Shown piece after piece: positions 42,573 through 53,798 of a stretch of 64,000 nucleotides of DNA. Origin of the DNA: Dorea longicatena. Lineage in GTDB: Bacteria > Bacillota > Clostridia > Lachnospirales > Lachnospiraceae. Each line of letters opens with the position of its first letter. The first letter of the stretch is position 1. The stretch spans positions 1,133,501 through 1,197,500 of the forward strand of contig NZ_CP100126.1 in assembly GCF_024168045.1 (NCBI RefSeq), in the 5' to 3' direction. Both the position numbers and the translations under genes were made by a program. The notes beneath the pieces were generated by a model. The model saw only the letters and a list, made by a program, of their open reading frames with translations. It did no database searches and was not told the origin of the DNA.

Positions 42573-44219
42573 ATGGCTAAAAAAGAAGAAAAAATATACG
42601 TTGTGGGACATAAGAATCCAGATACGGATTCCATCTGTTCGGCAATTGCCTATGCGAATTTAAAAAGAGAAATAACCGGTAATGATTATGTAGCCAAAAG
42701 AGCCGGTCAGATAAATGAAGAGACACATTATGTATTACAGAAGTTTGGGGTAAAAGTACCGACACTTCTTGAAAATGTAAAACTGCAGGTAAAGGATATG
42801 GATATCCATCAGATTGATGGTATCGGTCCGAATGTGTCTATGAAAGATACATGGATAAAGATGAAGGAGAATAATATCAAGACCATTCCTATATTAAGAG
42901 ACGAAGAACTTCTTGGTGTGATTTCCACAGGAGATATTGCAACATCTTATATGGAAGTATATGATAACATGATCCTTTCCAAAGCAAAAACACAGTACCG
43001 TAACATTATGAATACACTGGATGGAGAGATGGTAACCGGTAATGAACACGGATATTTTACCAAAGGGAAAGCGGCAATCGGTGCGTCCAGTCCGGAACTG
43101 ATGCAGGAATTTATTGAAAAGGATGATCTGGTGATTCTTGGAAACCGTGTAGAGTCACAGATGTGTGCCCTGGATATTGATGTAAGCTGCATGGTTGTCT
43201 GCCAGAATGCGGAGGTTTCAAAAGAAGTGATCAAGCGTGCAGATGAACAGAGTACGGTGATCATCAGTACGCCACACGATACATTTACCGCGGCAAGACT
43301 GATCAACCAGAGTGTCCCGGTTAAGCGCTTTATGACGAAGGCACCTCTGATTTCTTTCCATATGAGTGATTATGTGGAAGATATCAAGGAAGTGATGGCA
43401 AAGAAGAAGTACCGTGATTTCCCGATCATTGACAGACATGGAAAGTTCAGGGGGTTCATATCCAGACGTCGTTTTTTAAATGTAAGTAAGAAGAAAGTAA
43501 TTCTGGTAGATCATAACGAGAAGAATCAGGCTGTAGACGGTATCGAAGAAGCAGAGATTGTGGAGATCATCGATCATCACAGACTGGGAAATATAGAGAC
43601 AATGGGACCAGTGTTCTTCCGTAACCAGCCAGTAGGATGTACCGCAACGATTGTATATCAGATGTACAAAGAAAATGATGTGGAGATCAAGCCAACAATT
43701 GCAGGACTTCTGTGTTCGGCAATTATTTCAGATACACTTTTATTCCGTTCACCGACCTGCACACCGCTGGATGAAAAGATTGCCAAAAAACTGGCGAAGA
43801 TTGCGGGTATCAATCTGGAAGAACAGGCACAGGCGATGTTCAAGGCAGGAAGCAGCCTTGCCGGAAAGACAGCAGAAGATATTTGCTTCCAGGATTTTAA
43901 GCAGTTTACAGTCAATGATATGGTATTTGGCGTAGGACAGTTGAATTCCATGAGTAAAGAGGAACTGCAGAAAGTAAAAGAGATGCTGACACCATATCTT
44001 CCGAAAGTACTGGAGAAGAATGGAGTGCAGATGGTGTTCTTTATGCTGACAGACATTCTGGATGAGTCGACAGAACTGTTATGCTGTGGGGCAAGGGCAA
44101 AAGAGTATATCATTGATGCATTTGACCTGAAAGAAAACACGGAGAAGATGATCTTAAAGGGTGTGGTATCCAGAAAGAAACAGCTGATACCGACTTTGGT
44201 AAGTGAATTACAGCAGTAA
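42573..44219 (+). CDS. ppaC: manganese-dependent inorganic pyrophosphatase with CBS and DRTGG domains
   Basis: Family II pyrophosphatase hydrolysing PPi to phosphate. The DHH core is split: GHKNPDTDS at the N-terminus and VDHNEK plus IIDHHRLGNI after an insertion of about 240 residues. The insertion contains two CBS motifs (TIPILRDEELLGVISTGDIA and FPIIDRHGKFRGFISRRR) flanking a DRTGG domain, the arrangement known to sense adenine nucleotides and diadenosine polyphosphates. The DHHA2 substrate domain ends with the SRKKQ signature. Length 548 aa. The flavin reductase gene follows after 19 bp. Confidence 0.92.
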   Translation: MAKKEEKIYVVGHKNPDTDSICSAIAYANLKREITGNDYVAKRAGQINEETHYVLQKFGVKVPTLLENVKLQVKDMDIHQIDGIGPNVSMKDTWIKMKENNIKTIPILRDEELLGVISTGDIATSYMEVYDNMILSKAKTQYRNIMNTLDGEMVTGNEHGYFTKGKAAIGASSPELMQEFIEKDDLVILGNRVESQMCALDIDVSCMVVCQNAEVSKEVIKRADEQSTVIISTPHDTFTAARLINQSVPVKRFMTKAPLISFHMSDYVEDIKEVMAKKKYRDFPIIDRHGKFRGFISRRRFLNVSKKKVILVDHNEKNQAVDGIEEAEIVEIIDHHRLGNIETMGPVFFRNQPVGCTATIVYQMYKENDVEIKPTIAGLLCSAIISDTLLFRSPTCTPLDEKIAKKLAKIAGINLEEQAQAMFKAGSSLAGKTAEDICFQDFKQFTVNDMVFGVGQLNSMSKEELQKVKEMLTPYLPKVLEKNGVQMVFFMLTDILDESTELLCCGARAKEYIIDAFDLKENTEKMILKGVVSRKKQLIPTLVSELQQ

Positions 44220-44238
44220 AGGAAGCGGGGGAGAAGAC

Positions 44239-44847
44239 ATGGCAAAGCAGATCTGGAAACCGGGAAATATGCTGTATCCGCTTCCGGCTGTGATGGTAAG
44301 TACTGCAGATAAATCCGGCAGATCGAATATCATAACAGTTGCGTGGACAGGAACAGTATGTACGAATCCGGCGATGCTGTATATATCTGTAAGACCGGAA
44401 CGATATTCGTACAATCTTTTGAAAGACAGCGGAGAGTTTGTAGTAAATCTGACGACCGAGAAGCTGAAAAAGGCAACAGACTGGTGCGGTGTACGTTCCG
44501 GTCGTGATGTCGACAAATGGAAAGAGATGCATCTGACGGCCGGCAAAGCGTCAAAGCTTGATCATGCACCGATCATAGAAGAATGTCCGGTGAACATTGA
44601 GTGTAAAGTAACAGAGATAAAAGAACTTGGTTCGCATCATATGTTTCTGGCAAAAGTAGAGGCTGTTCAGGTAGGAGAAGAATATCTGGATAAAAAGGGA
44701 AGACTACAGCTGGGAAAGGCCGGACTTCTGGCATATTCTCACGGAGAATACCTGACATTGGGAAAGACTCTCGGAACATTTGGATGGAGTGTCAGAAAGC
44801 TTTCTGCGTCGGGAAGAAAAGCGACATCACGAAAACGAAAGAAATAA
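44239..44847 (+). CDS. flavin reductase family protein
   Basis: FMN-binding split-barrel protein of 202 aa, similar to clostridial flavoredoxin/NADH:FMN oxidoreductases. Signatures are PAVMVSTADKSGRSNIITVA, NPAMLYISVRPERYSYNL and GEFVVNLTTE, with SHHMFLAKVEAVQV later. The physiological substrate is not known. The start at 44239 (MAKQIWKPG) has GGGGGAG upstream; the longer frame overlaps the pyrophosphatase gene. The C-terminus is Lys/Arg rich (GRKATSRKRKK). A strong terminator follows. Confidence 0.88.
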   Translation: MAKQIWKPGNMLYPLPAVMVSTADKSGRSNIITVAWTGTVCTNPAMLYISVRPERYSYNLLKDSGEFVVNLTTEKLKKATDWCGVRSGRDVDKWKEMHLTAGKASKLDHAPIIEECPVNIECKVTEIKELGSHHMFLAKVEAVQVGEEYLDKKGRLQLGKAGLLAYSHGEYLTLGKTLGTFGWSVRKLSASGRKATSRKRKK

Positions 44848-44865
44848 AAACAAAATAAATGTAGG

Positions 44866-44890
44866 GCGTCAGAATGCTGACGCTTTTTTT
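44866..44890 (+). terminator. intrinsic terminator after the flavin reductase gene
   Basis: Perfect stem GCGTCAG/CTGACGC with AATG loop and T7 tail. Confidence 0.95.
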
Positions 44891-44929
44891 AATTCCATGC
44901 GTTCGAAATAAGGGTATGAGCATGGAATT
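44891..44929. other. 10-bp inverted repeat ahead of the deacetylase gene
   Basis: AATTCCATGC and GCATGGAATT (44891-44900 with 44920-44929) are perfect inverted repeats separated by 19 bp, right after the terminator and just ahead of the deacetylase promoter region. It may be an operator or a back-up terminator. Confidence 0.5.
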
Positions 44930-44977
44930 TTCTGTCTTTGCATATAGTAAAATGAAATGGTGGTATGTGGGGACAGC

Positions 44978-45748
44978 ATGGAATTAAATCGGGATTATGA
45001 ATCTGCTGCAATATATAAATGGCGGAAGAAGAGAAAGAAAGCATTTGTTTTGTTCATTTGCATAGTTGGAATCTGTTTTCTTGTGACAAGGATGGTGCGG
45101 GTGGAAGATAAGACAACGGTGAAAGTTCATAACATGCATACGGAACAGAATGAAAAAGCCATTCGGTATGTTGCATCAAATATGATAAAAGAGGATCCAA
45201 AGATTGCAATTACCTTTGATGACGGACCAAGTCCGGCATGGACTCCGCAGCTTCTGGATGGATTGAAAGAGCGGAATGTAAAAGCAACATTTTTTCTGAT
45301 CGGAGAAAACGCAAAAAATAATCCGGAACTGGTAAAGAGGGAAGCGGAAGAAGGACATCTGATAGGCAATCATACCTATCATCATGTGGAAATCACACGG
45401 GTGCCGGATGAGACGGCACAGGAAGAAATACTGATGACAAATGAAGTAATCACCGGAATTACCGGAGAGGAAGTCTCTTATATGAGACCGCCGTTTGGAG
45501 TCTGGCAGAAGAATCTGGAGAGGAAACTGGATGTCATGCCTGTGTTGTGGACCATAGATCCGCTGGACTGGACAACGGACAATGAAGACGAAATTATCAA
45601 TAAAGTAGTGACGCAGGCGGGGGAAAATGATATTATTTTATTACATGACTGTTATGAATCTAGCGTGAATGCAGCACTACGTATAGTGGATATTTTGCAG
45701 AAAGAAGGGTTTGAATTTGTAACAGTCGATGAACTGATAATGAATTAG
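44978..45748 (+). CDS. polysaccharide deacetylase family protein
   Basis: Membrane-anchored NodB-domain enzyme of 256 aa, probably acting on cell-wall or surface N-acetyl sugars outside the cell. A basic N-terminus (KWRKKRKK) precedes one transmembrane helix (KAFVLFICIVGICFLVTRMV). The catalytic motifs are present: TFDDGPSPAWT (motif 1), HTYHHVEI (motif 2 metal histidines), RPPFGVW (motif 3), DPLDWT (motif 4) and LLHDCY (motif 5). An in-frame ATG at 44957 overlaps the probable promoter; 44978 follows TGGGGA and is used. The rarA gene begins 39 bp after it. Confidence 0.9.
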   Translation: MELNRDYESAAIYKWRKKRKKAFVLFICIVGICFLVTRMVRVEDKTTVKVHNMHTEQNEKAIRYVASNMIKEDPKIAITFDDGPSPAWTPQLLDGLKERNVKATFFLIGENAKNNPELVKREAEEGHLIGNHTYHHVEITRVPDETAQEEILMTNEVITGITGEEVSYMRPPFGVWQKNLERKLDVMPVLWTIDPLDWTTDNEDEIINKVVTQAGENDIILLHDCYESSVNAALRIVDILQKEGFEFVTVDELIMN

Positions 45749-45787
45749 AGTTGTACTCTTGTGGTTCAACTAAATGGAGATGAAAGA

Positions 45788-47107
45788 ATGGATTTATTTG
45801 ATTACATGCGGGAGCAAAACATGGAAAAGGAAGCTCCGCTTGCATCCAGACTGCGGCCGACAACATTGGAAGAAGTAGTGGGACAACAGCATATTATAGG
45901 AAAAGATAAATTGCTTTACAGGGCGATCAAGGCGGACAAATTAAGCTCAGTCATTTTTTATGGTCCTCCGGGAACTGGGAAGACCACGCTTGCCAAAGTA
46001 ATTGCCAACACGACCAGTGCGGAATTTACCCAGATCAATGCAACGACTGCGGGTAAAAAAGATATGGAAGAAGTGATTGCCAAAGCAAAAGAGATGCAGG
46101 GAATGTACCGTAAGAAGACCATCCTGTTCGTAGATGAGATCCACAGATTTAATAAAGGACAGCAGGATTATCTGCTTCCGTTTGTGGAGGATGGTACGAT
46201 CATCCTGATCGGTGCAACGACGGAAAATCCGTATTTTGAAGTGAATGGGGCACTGCTTTCAAGATCGAGCATTTTTGAGTTGCAGCCGCTTGCAAAAGAA
46301 GATATTAAGACGCTGATCACGAGAGCGGTCTATGACACGGTAAAAGGTATGGGAAGTTATCAGGCAGTGATAGAGGAAGATGCATTGGAATTTCTTGCAG
46401 ATATTTCCGGCGGGGATGCCAGAAGTGCATTGAATGCGGTTGAACTTGGTATCCTGACAACAGAACGGGGGGCAGACGGAAAGATTCATATAACACTGGA
46501 TGTTGCGTCCGAATGTATTCAGAAACGGGTAGTCAAATACGATAAGACCGGGGATAATCATTACGATACGATCTCTGCATTTATCAAAAGTATGCGGGGT
46601 TCTGATCCGGATGCGGCAGTGTATTATCTTGCAAAAATGCTGTATGCAGGAGAAGATATCAAGTTCATAGCCAGGCGTATTATGATCTGTGCATCGGAAG
46701 ACGTCGGAAATGCAGATCCGATGGCACTTACGGTAGCAGTATCTGCGTCCCAGGCAGTTGAAAGAATCGGTATGCCGGAAGCACAGATCATCCTTTCACA
46801 GGCAGTCACTTATGTGGCAACTGCCCCAAAGAGTAATGCCTCATATATCGCAATCGCTGATGCAATGGCAAGTGTGAAGAGGACAAAGACGACTGTTCCG
46901 TCACATCTGCAGGATGCTCACTATAAAGGAGCACAGAAACTGGGACACGGAACCGGATATAAATATGCTCATGATTATCCGCACCATTACGTAGAACAAC
47001 AATATCTTCCAGACGAGATCGCAGGAGAAAAATTCTATGTGCCGTGTGAGAATGGACATGAGAGAAAGATTAAAGAGTGGATGCAGTATATTCGGCAGAA
47101 TCAGTAA
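45788..47107 (+). CDS. rarA: replication-associated recombination protein A
   Basis: AAA+ ATPase (RarA/MgsA, WRNIP1 family) that acts at stalled replication forks. Walker A GPPGTGKTT and Walker B LFVDEIHRFNKGQQD are present, with sensor 1 GATTENPYFEVN, sensor 2 SGGDARSALNAVE and the C-terminal tetramerisation domain (EDVGNADPMAL, HYKGAQKLGHGTGYKY). Length 439 aa from the ATG at 45788, which has GGAGAT upstream and gives the family start MDLFDYMRE. Confidence 0.94.
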   Translation: MDLFDYMREQNMEKEAPLASRLRPTTLEEVVGQQHIIGKDKLLYRAIKADKLSSVIFYGPPGTGKTTLAKVIANTTSAEFTQINATTAGKKDMEEVIAKAKEMQGMYRKKTILFVDEIHRFNKGQQDYLLPFVEDGTIILIGATTENPYFEVNGALLSRSSIFELQPLAKEDIKTLITRAVYDTVKGMGSYQAVIEEDALEFLADISGGDARSALNAVELGILTTERGADGKIHITLDVASECIQKRVVKYDKTGDNHYDTISAFIKSMRGSDPDAAVYYLAKMLYAGEDIKFIARRIMICASEDVGNADPMALTVAVSASQAVERIGMPEAQIILSQAVTYVATAPKSNASYIAIADAMASVKRTKTTVPSHLQDAHYKGAQKLGHGTGYKYAHDYPHHYVEQQYLPDEIAGEKFYVPCENGHERKIKEWMQYIRQNQ

Positions 47108-47165
47108 TTCCGGAATGTCATTTATTAACCGGAACGGCCTCTTTCTAAAAAATATCTAAACAGTG

Positions 47166-47194
47166 TTGACAAAAATATGCGGGAGTGCTATCTT
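47166..47194 (+). promoter_or_regulatory. sigma-A promoter of the hrcA-dnaK operon
   Basis: TTGACA (47166-47171), 17 bp, TATCTT (47189-47194) with extended -10 TGC. The CIRCE operator begins 16 bp downstream, covering the transcription start region. Confidence 0.8.
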
Positions 47195-47209
47195 AATAGT
47201 CGAAAGGTG

Positions 47210-47236
47210 TTAGCACTCAGATATAAAGAGTGCTAA
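47210..47236. promoter_or_regulatory. CIRCE operator (HrcA binding site)
   Basis: Exact consensus TTAGCACTC, 9 bp, GAGTGCTAA. HrcA bound here represses the operon until heat or misfolded protein titrates GroEL away from HrcA's maturation. An extra GAGTGCTA half-site overlaps the -10 region at 47183-47190. Confidence 0.97.
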
Positions 47237-47265
47237 TAACCCAAAACCGAAAGGAGGAGGTACCG

Positions 47266-48321
47266 GTGATAAATTATGAAGAACTGAGTGAAAGAAAATT
47301 GAAAATACTTCATGCAGTCATTCAGAATTATCTGGAGACAGGAGAACCGGTTGGTTCCAGAACAATTTCCAAATATACGGATCTGAATTTAAGTTCAGCA
47401 ACGATTCGTAATGAGATGGCTGATCTGGAAGAGATGGGATATATCATCCAGCCTCATACGTCGGCAGGACGTATTCCTTCGGACAAAGGATACAGGCTCT
47501 ATGTAGACATGCTGATGGAGGAGAAAGAGCAGGAATTAAATGAGATGCAGGAGCAGATGCTTGATAAGGCTGACAAGATGGATCAGCTTCTGAAGCAGGC
47601 GGCAAGGGTTCTTGCAACGAATACAAATTATGCAACGATGGTTTCCACTCCGATGAACAATTCGAATAAGATTAAGTTCATTCAGTTGTCTATGGTAGAT
47701 GAGGAACAGGTGATCGCAGTCATTGTACTGGGCGGCAATGTGATCAAGAATAAGATCATCAACATTGACGAACCAATCAGTAATGAGAATCTGCTGAAGT
47801 TAAACATGCTGTTGAATACAACACTCAATGGCATGGCAATCGAAGAGATCAACCTGGGGCTGATCGCCAGATTGAAAGAGCAGGCAGGAATCCACAGTCA
47901 GGTGGTCGGATATGTTCTGGATGCAGTTGCGGATGCCATTCATCTGGATGATGACATGCAGATTTATACAAGCGGTGCAACGAATATTTTTAAATATCCG
48001 GAGCTGAGTGATAACCAGAGTGCACAGGAGATCATCAGTGCATTTGAAGAAAAACAGCAGTTATCCGAGCTGGTAACCCAGACCCTGGCAAAGGAAGACA
48101 ATACAGGAATCCAGGTATATATCGGTGATGAGACGCCGGTACAGACCATGCGGGACTGCAGTGTGGTAACCGCAACGTATGAACTGGGGGATGGTATGAA
48201 AGGAACGATAGGAATTATCGGACCGAAACGTATGGATTATGAACATGTTTTAAAATCTATGAAGCGTCTCCAGACAGAACTGGATCAGATGTTTCATAAG
48301 AATGATAGAAAGGTGGAATAA
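47266..48321 (+). CDS. hrcA: heat-inducible transcription repressor HrcA
   Basis: Winged-helix repressor of class I heat-shock genes (351 aa). LKILHAVIQNYLETGEPVGSRTI and SSATIRNEMADLEEMGYI form the DNA-binding domain, and TSAGRIPSDKGYRLYVD is a family signature. The start is GTG at 47266 with AAGGAGG at 47251-47257; the upstream in-frame ATG at 47230 lies inside CIRCE and is excluded. First gene of hrcA-grpE-dnaK-dnaJ. Confidence 0.95.
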   Translation: MINYEELSERKLKILHAVIQNYLETGEPVGSRTISKYTDLNLSSATIRNEMADLEEMGYIIQPHTSAGRIPSDKGYRLYVDMLMEEKEQELNEMQEQMLDKADKMDQLLKQAARVLATNTNYATMVSTPMNNSNKIKFIQLSMVDEEQVIAVIVLGGNVIKNKIINIDEPISNENLLKLNMLLNTTLNGMAIEEINLGLIARLKEQAGIHSQVVGYVLDAVADAIHLDDDMQIYTSGATNIFKYPELSDNQSAQEIISAFEEKQQLSELVTQTLAKEDNTGIQVYIGDETPVQTMRDCSVVTATYELGDGMKGTIGIIGPKRMDYEHVLKSMKRLQTELDQMFHKNDRKVE

Positions 48322-48324
48322 CCC

Positions 48325-48960
48325 TTGGAGAATAAGCAGGAAAAAAGTCAGGAAGATATGGTAAAAGAAGCTGTGGAAGAAGCCAAAAAGTCTGCAGCTG
48401 AGACTGAATCTGCAGAAGCTGAGGCGGAAGAGACAGAAGAAACTTCCGAAGAAGCCGGAAGCGAAGAAGCCAAAGAGGATGCAGAAAAGAAAACTGGCAA
48501 AAAATTATTTGGTAAAAAGAAAGATAAAAAGGACGAGAAGATAGAAGAACTGACAGATAAGCTTACTCGTCAGATGGCAGAGTTTGATAACTTCCGCAAA
48601 CGTACAGAAAAGGAAAAGTCTCAGATGTATGAAATTGGAGCGAAAGATATCATAGAAAAGATTCTTCCGGTTGTAGATAACTTCGAAAGAGGATTAGATG
48701 CGGTAAAGGAAGAAGAAAAAGAAGATCCGTTCGTTCAGGGAATGGAAAAGGTATACAAACACCTGGTTACCACACTTGAAGGAATAGAGGTGAAGCCTAT
48801 TGAAGCAGTAGGTCAGCCGTTTGATCCGAATTTCCACAATGCGGTGATGCATGTGGAAGATGAAAACTTTGGTGAAAATATTGTTGCCGAAGAATTTCAG
48901 AAAGGTTACACATACCGTGATTCGGTCGTAAGACACAGCATGGTAAAAGTAGCAAACTAG
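48325..48960 (+). CDS. grpE: nucleotide exchange factor GrpE
   Basis: Dimeric exchange factor releasing ADP from DnaK. The first 75 residues are a very acidic, Glu/Ala/Lys-rich segment, followed by the long dimerisation helix (IEELTDKLTRQMAEFDNFRK) and the C-terminal beta domain ending in GYTYRDSVVRHSMVKVAN. Length 211 aa. The start codon is TTG at 48325 with AAGGTGG 8 bp upstream; it begins 3 bp after hrcA. Confidence 0.95.
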   Translation: MENKQEKSQEDMVKEAVEEAKKSAAETESAEAEAEETEETSEEAGSEEAKEDAEKKTGKKLFGKKKDKKDEKIEELTDKLTRQMAEFDNFRKRTEKEKSQMYEIGAKDIIEKILPVVDNFERGLDAVKEEEKEDPFVQGMEKVYKHLVTTLEGIEVKPIEAVGQPFDPNFHNAVMHVEDENFGENIVAEEFQKGYTYRDSVVRHSMVKVAN

Positions 48961-48997
48961 AAACAAGCATATTCACAATTATCAGAATAAAGAATAA

Positions 48998-50896
<1,899 letters not shown>

Positions 50897-50919
50897 GAAC
50901 ATTAAGTGAGGAATAGGAA

Positions 50920-52110
50920 ATGGCAGAGTCAAAAAGAGATTACTATGAGGTGCTTGGAGTCAGTAAAGATGCTGACGAAGCAACTTTGAAAAAAGCATAC
51001 AGACAGGTTGCCAAGAAGTATCACCCGGATATGAATCCGGGTGATGCTGAAGCTGAAAAGAAGTTCAAAGAAGCTTCTGAGGCATATGCAGTCTTGAGCG
51101 ATCCGGAAAAACGTCGTCAGTATGATCAGTTTGGACATGCTGCTTTTGACGGAAGTGCAGGAGCAGGCGGCGGATATGGCGGATTCGATTTCAACGGTGC
51201 TGATTTTGGTGATATTTTCGGAGATATCTTTGGAGATCTGTTCGGCGGCGGACGCAGAGGCGGACGTGCGAACCAGGGACCGATGAAAGGTATGAATATC
51301 CGGAAGAGTGTCAGGATCACATTTGAAGAGGCTGTATTCGGATGCGAGAAAGAATTGGACGTTGTATTAAAAGATCCATGTCCGAAATGTAACGGAACAG
51401 GTGCCAAACCGGGAACATCTCCGGAGACTTGTCCGAAATGCGGCGGTAAAGGTCAGGTTGTATATACACAGCAGTCTTTCTTTGGAACTGTACAGAATGT
51501 ACAGACCTGTCCAGATTGCCAGGGAACTGGTAAGATTATTAAGGAAAAATGTCCGGATTGCGGCGGTACAGGTTATGTAGCCAGCAAGAAGAAGATATCC
51601 GTATCCATTCCGGCAGGTATTGATAATGGTCAGAGTGTGCGTATCCGTGAAAAAGGTGAGCCAGGTGTAAACGGCGGACCAAGAGGAGATCTTCTGGTAG
51701 AGGTCGTGGTATCAAGACATCCGATCTTCCAGCGTCAGGATATGCATATCTTCTCAACGGTACCGATTACATTTGCACAGGCGGCGCTTGGTGCGGATAT
51801 CCGTATCAAGACGGTAGACGGAGAAGTAATCTATACTGTAAAACCGGGAACCAAGACCGATACAAAAGTACGTCTGAAAGGAAAGGGAGTTCCATCTCTT
51901 AGAAATGCACAGGTTCGCGGCGATCATTATGTAACGCTTGTTATCCAGACACCGGAACACTTAAGTGCCGAAGCAAAAGAAGCACTTCGTAAATTCGATG
52001 AACTGACAGGTAATTCTCTTGGAACAGAAAAGAGTGACAAGACGGAAGAGCATAAAGGTAAAAAGAAAAAAGGATTTATGGATAAATTAAAGGAAACCTT
52101 TGATGATTAA
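50920..52110 (+). CDS. dnaJ: molecular chaperone DnaJ (Hsp40)
   Basis: DnaK co-chaperone of 396 aa. The J domain has the HPD triad ([11 protein letters not shown]); a Gly/Phe-rich linker follows ([15 protein letters not shown]). Four zinc repeats are complete: [34 protein letters not shown] and [11 protein letters not shown]. The C-terminal substrate domain ends in a lysine-rich tail. The terminator stem begins inside its last six codons. Confidence 0.97.
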   Translation: MAESKRDYYEVLGVSKDADEATLKKAYRQVAKKYHPDMNPGDAEAEKKFKEASEAYAVLSDPEKRRQYDQFGHAAFDGSAGAGGGYGGFDFNGADFGDIFGDIFGDLFGGGRRGGRANQGPMKGMNIRKSVRITFEEAVFGCEKELDVVLKDPCPKCNGTGAKPGTSPETCPKCGGKGQVVYTQQSFFGTVQNVQTCPDCQGTGKIIKEKCPDCGGTGYVASKKKISVSIPAGIDNGQSVRIREKGEPGVNGGPRGDLLVEVVVSRHPIFQRQDMHIFSTVPITFAQAALGADIRIKTVDGEVIYTVKPGTKTDTKVRLKGKGVPSLRNAQVRGDHYVTLVIQTPEHLSAEAKEALRKFDELTGNSLGTEKSDKTEEHKGKKKKGFMDKLKETFDD

Positions 52111-52135
52111 TTTCATCAGGGGTTTCCTCTTTTTG
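52091..52135 (+). terminator. intrinsic terminator overlapping the dnaJ 3' end
   Basis: AGGAAACC (52091-52098, still coding) pairs with GGTTTCCT (52121-52128), enclosing TGATGA/TCATCA, and a T5 tail follows. Confidence 0.9.
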
Positions 52136-52213
52136 CCTAGAACTATCTATGGAAAACCGGTGACGGCAGGTTCTGTAAATCTGACAGGTATTGAAAAATA
52201 TACAAAAAAATGC

Positions 52214-52242
52214 TGGCATTCACCGTGGTAAAGTGCTATCAT
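52214..52242 (+). promoter_or_regulatory. promoter candidate for glyA
   Basis: TGGCAT (52214-52219), 17 bp, TATCAT (52237-52242) with extended -10 TGC. The -35 is poor. No glycine riboswitch is seen in this 173-bp gap. Confidence 0.5.
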
Positions 52243-52283
52243 ATTAAAAAATCGAATTTTTAACAAACCAGGAGGACTCAAGT

Positions 52284-53522
52284 ATGTACGCATTTGATGA
52301 AATTAAAAAAGCAGACAGTGAAATTGCAGATGCCATTCAGGCCGAGATGGAGAGACAGAATTCGCATCTGGAACTGATCGCATCGGAGAACTGGGTAAGT
52401 AAAGCGGTCATGGCAGCAATGGGAAGTCCGCTTACAAATAAATACGCAGAAGGCTATCCGGGCAAACGTTATTATGGTGGATGTCAGTGTGTGGATGTAG
52501 TGGAAGATCTTGCAAGAGAAAGAGCAAAGAAGTTATTCGGTTGTGATTATGCCAATGTACAGCCGCATTCCGGCGCACAGGCAAACCTGGCAGTATTCTT
52601 TGCGATGCTGGAGCCCGGAGACAAAGTTATGGGTATGAACCTGGATCACGGCGGACATCTGACACATGGTTCTCCGGTTAATATTTCCGGTAAATATTTC
52701 AACGTCGTATCATATGGAGTGAACGACGAAGGCGTGATCGATTATGATAAAGTCCGTGAGATCGCAGTGAAAGAAAAACCAAAGATGATCATTGCGGGAG
52801 CCAGTGCTTATGCAAGAATCATTGATTTCAAAAAGTTCCGTGAGATTGCAGATGAAGTAGGAGCATACCTTATGGTCGATATGGCACATATCGCGGGACT
52901 TGTTGCAGCAGGACTTCATCCAAGTCCGATCCCGTATGCAGATGTAACTACAACTACTACACATAAGACACTGCGCGGACCAAGAGGAGGTCTGATCCTT
53001 TGCAATCAGGAAGCAGCAGATAAGTTCAACTTTAATAAAGCTGTATTCCCGGGAATTCAGGGAGGTCCACTGGAACATGTGATCGCGGGAAAGGCTGTGT
53101 GCTTTAAAGAGGCACTGGAGCCTGAATTTGCAGAATATCAGAAGCAGATCATCAAAAATGCACAGGCACTCAGCAAAGGTCTGATAGGTCGTGGTGTAAA
53201 GATCATATCCGGCGGAACAGATAATCACCTGATGTTGATTGACTTAAGAGGCGAAGAGGTAACCGGTAAAGAACTGGAAAAACGTCTGGATGCCGCACAC
53301 ATCACATGTAACAAGAATACGGTACCGAACGATCCAAGATCTCCGTTTGTGACAAGTGGTGTCAGACTTGGAACACCTGCAGTTACAACAAGAGGATTAA
53401 AAGAAGAAGATATGGATGTGATCGCAGAGTGCATCGCACTGGTACTTCAAAGTGAAGACAATATTGAAAAAGTCAAAGGAATGGTTGCAGAGCTGACTGC
53501 AAAATATCCTCTGGATATGTAA
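52284..53522 (+). CDS. glyA: serine hydroxymethyltransferase
   Basis: PLP enzyme interconverting serine and glycine with transfer of a one-carbon unit to tetrahydrofolate; it feeds the thyA/dfrA folate cycle. The PLP lysine lies in [15 protein letters not shown], with the N-terminal [15 protein letters not shown] and the [11 protein letters not shown] substrate loop. Length 412 aa. AGGAGG precedes the ATG. Confidence 0.97.
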   Translation: MYAFDEIKKADSEIADAIQAEMERQNSHLELIASENWVSKAVMAAMGSPLTNKYAEGYPGKRYYGGCQCVDVVEDLARERAKKLFGCDYANVQPHSGAQANLAVFFAMLEPGDKVMGMNLDHGGHLTHGSPVNISGKYFNVVSYGVNDEGVIDYDKVREIAVKEKPKMIIAGASAYARIIDFKKFREIADEVGAYLMVDMAHIAGLVAAGLHPSPIPYADVTTTTTHKTLRGPRGGLILCNQEAADKFNFNKAVFPGIQGGPLEHVIAGKAVCFKEALEPEFAEYQKQIIKNAQALSKGLIGRGVKIISGGTDNHLMLIDLRGEEVTGKELEKRLDAAHITCNKNTVPNDPRSPFVTSGVRLGTPAVTTRGLKEEDMDVIAECIALVLQSEDNIEKVKGMVAELTAKYPLDM

Positions 53523-53559
53523 TATTCGAGAATAACGAAAGAAAATAAGAAAATCAAGG

Positions 53560-53602
53560 ATGCGTCGGAGTATGGTTTTTAAACTTATTCAGACGCATTT
53601 TT
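53560..53602 (+). terminator. intrinsic terminator after glyA
   Basis: ATGCGTC/GACGCAT stem (53560-53566 with 53592-53598) with a T5 tail. In the remaining gap to 53798 there is only a GTTTTTAT/ATAAAAAC hairpin (53652-53659 with 53667-53674) of unknown role. Confidence 0.85.
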
Positions 53603-53763
53603 GCTGTGCAGATACCAAAAATTTTAGTAATAAGACAGCGTGTTTTTATGAGTTTTTATGAAAATGATAAAAACAAAGCAATAACAGGGTGGAAATTTAA
53701 AAGCAGAAAGCGTATAATTAAAATAATGTATATTAATCTATACAAGAAGAAAAAAGGAAGACC

Positions 53764-53772
53764 TGGTATAAT
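53764..53772 (+). promoter_or_regulatory. extended -10 promoter of the NlpC/P60 gene
   Basis: TGG TATAAT (TATAAT at 53767-53772) without a clear -35. It lies 27 bp ahead of the TTG start. Confidence 0.55.
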
Positions 53773-53798
53773 ATAGAAATCCGGGAAGGAGCTAGATT

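Noticed and set aside
53603-53798. Cyclic di-AMP (ydaO-type) riboswitch ahead of the NlpC/P60 gene.
   Set aside because: The gap is AT-rich and lacks the conserved ydaO core; only one weak hairpin is seen.
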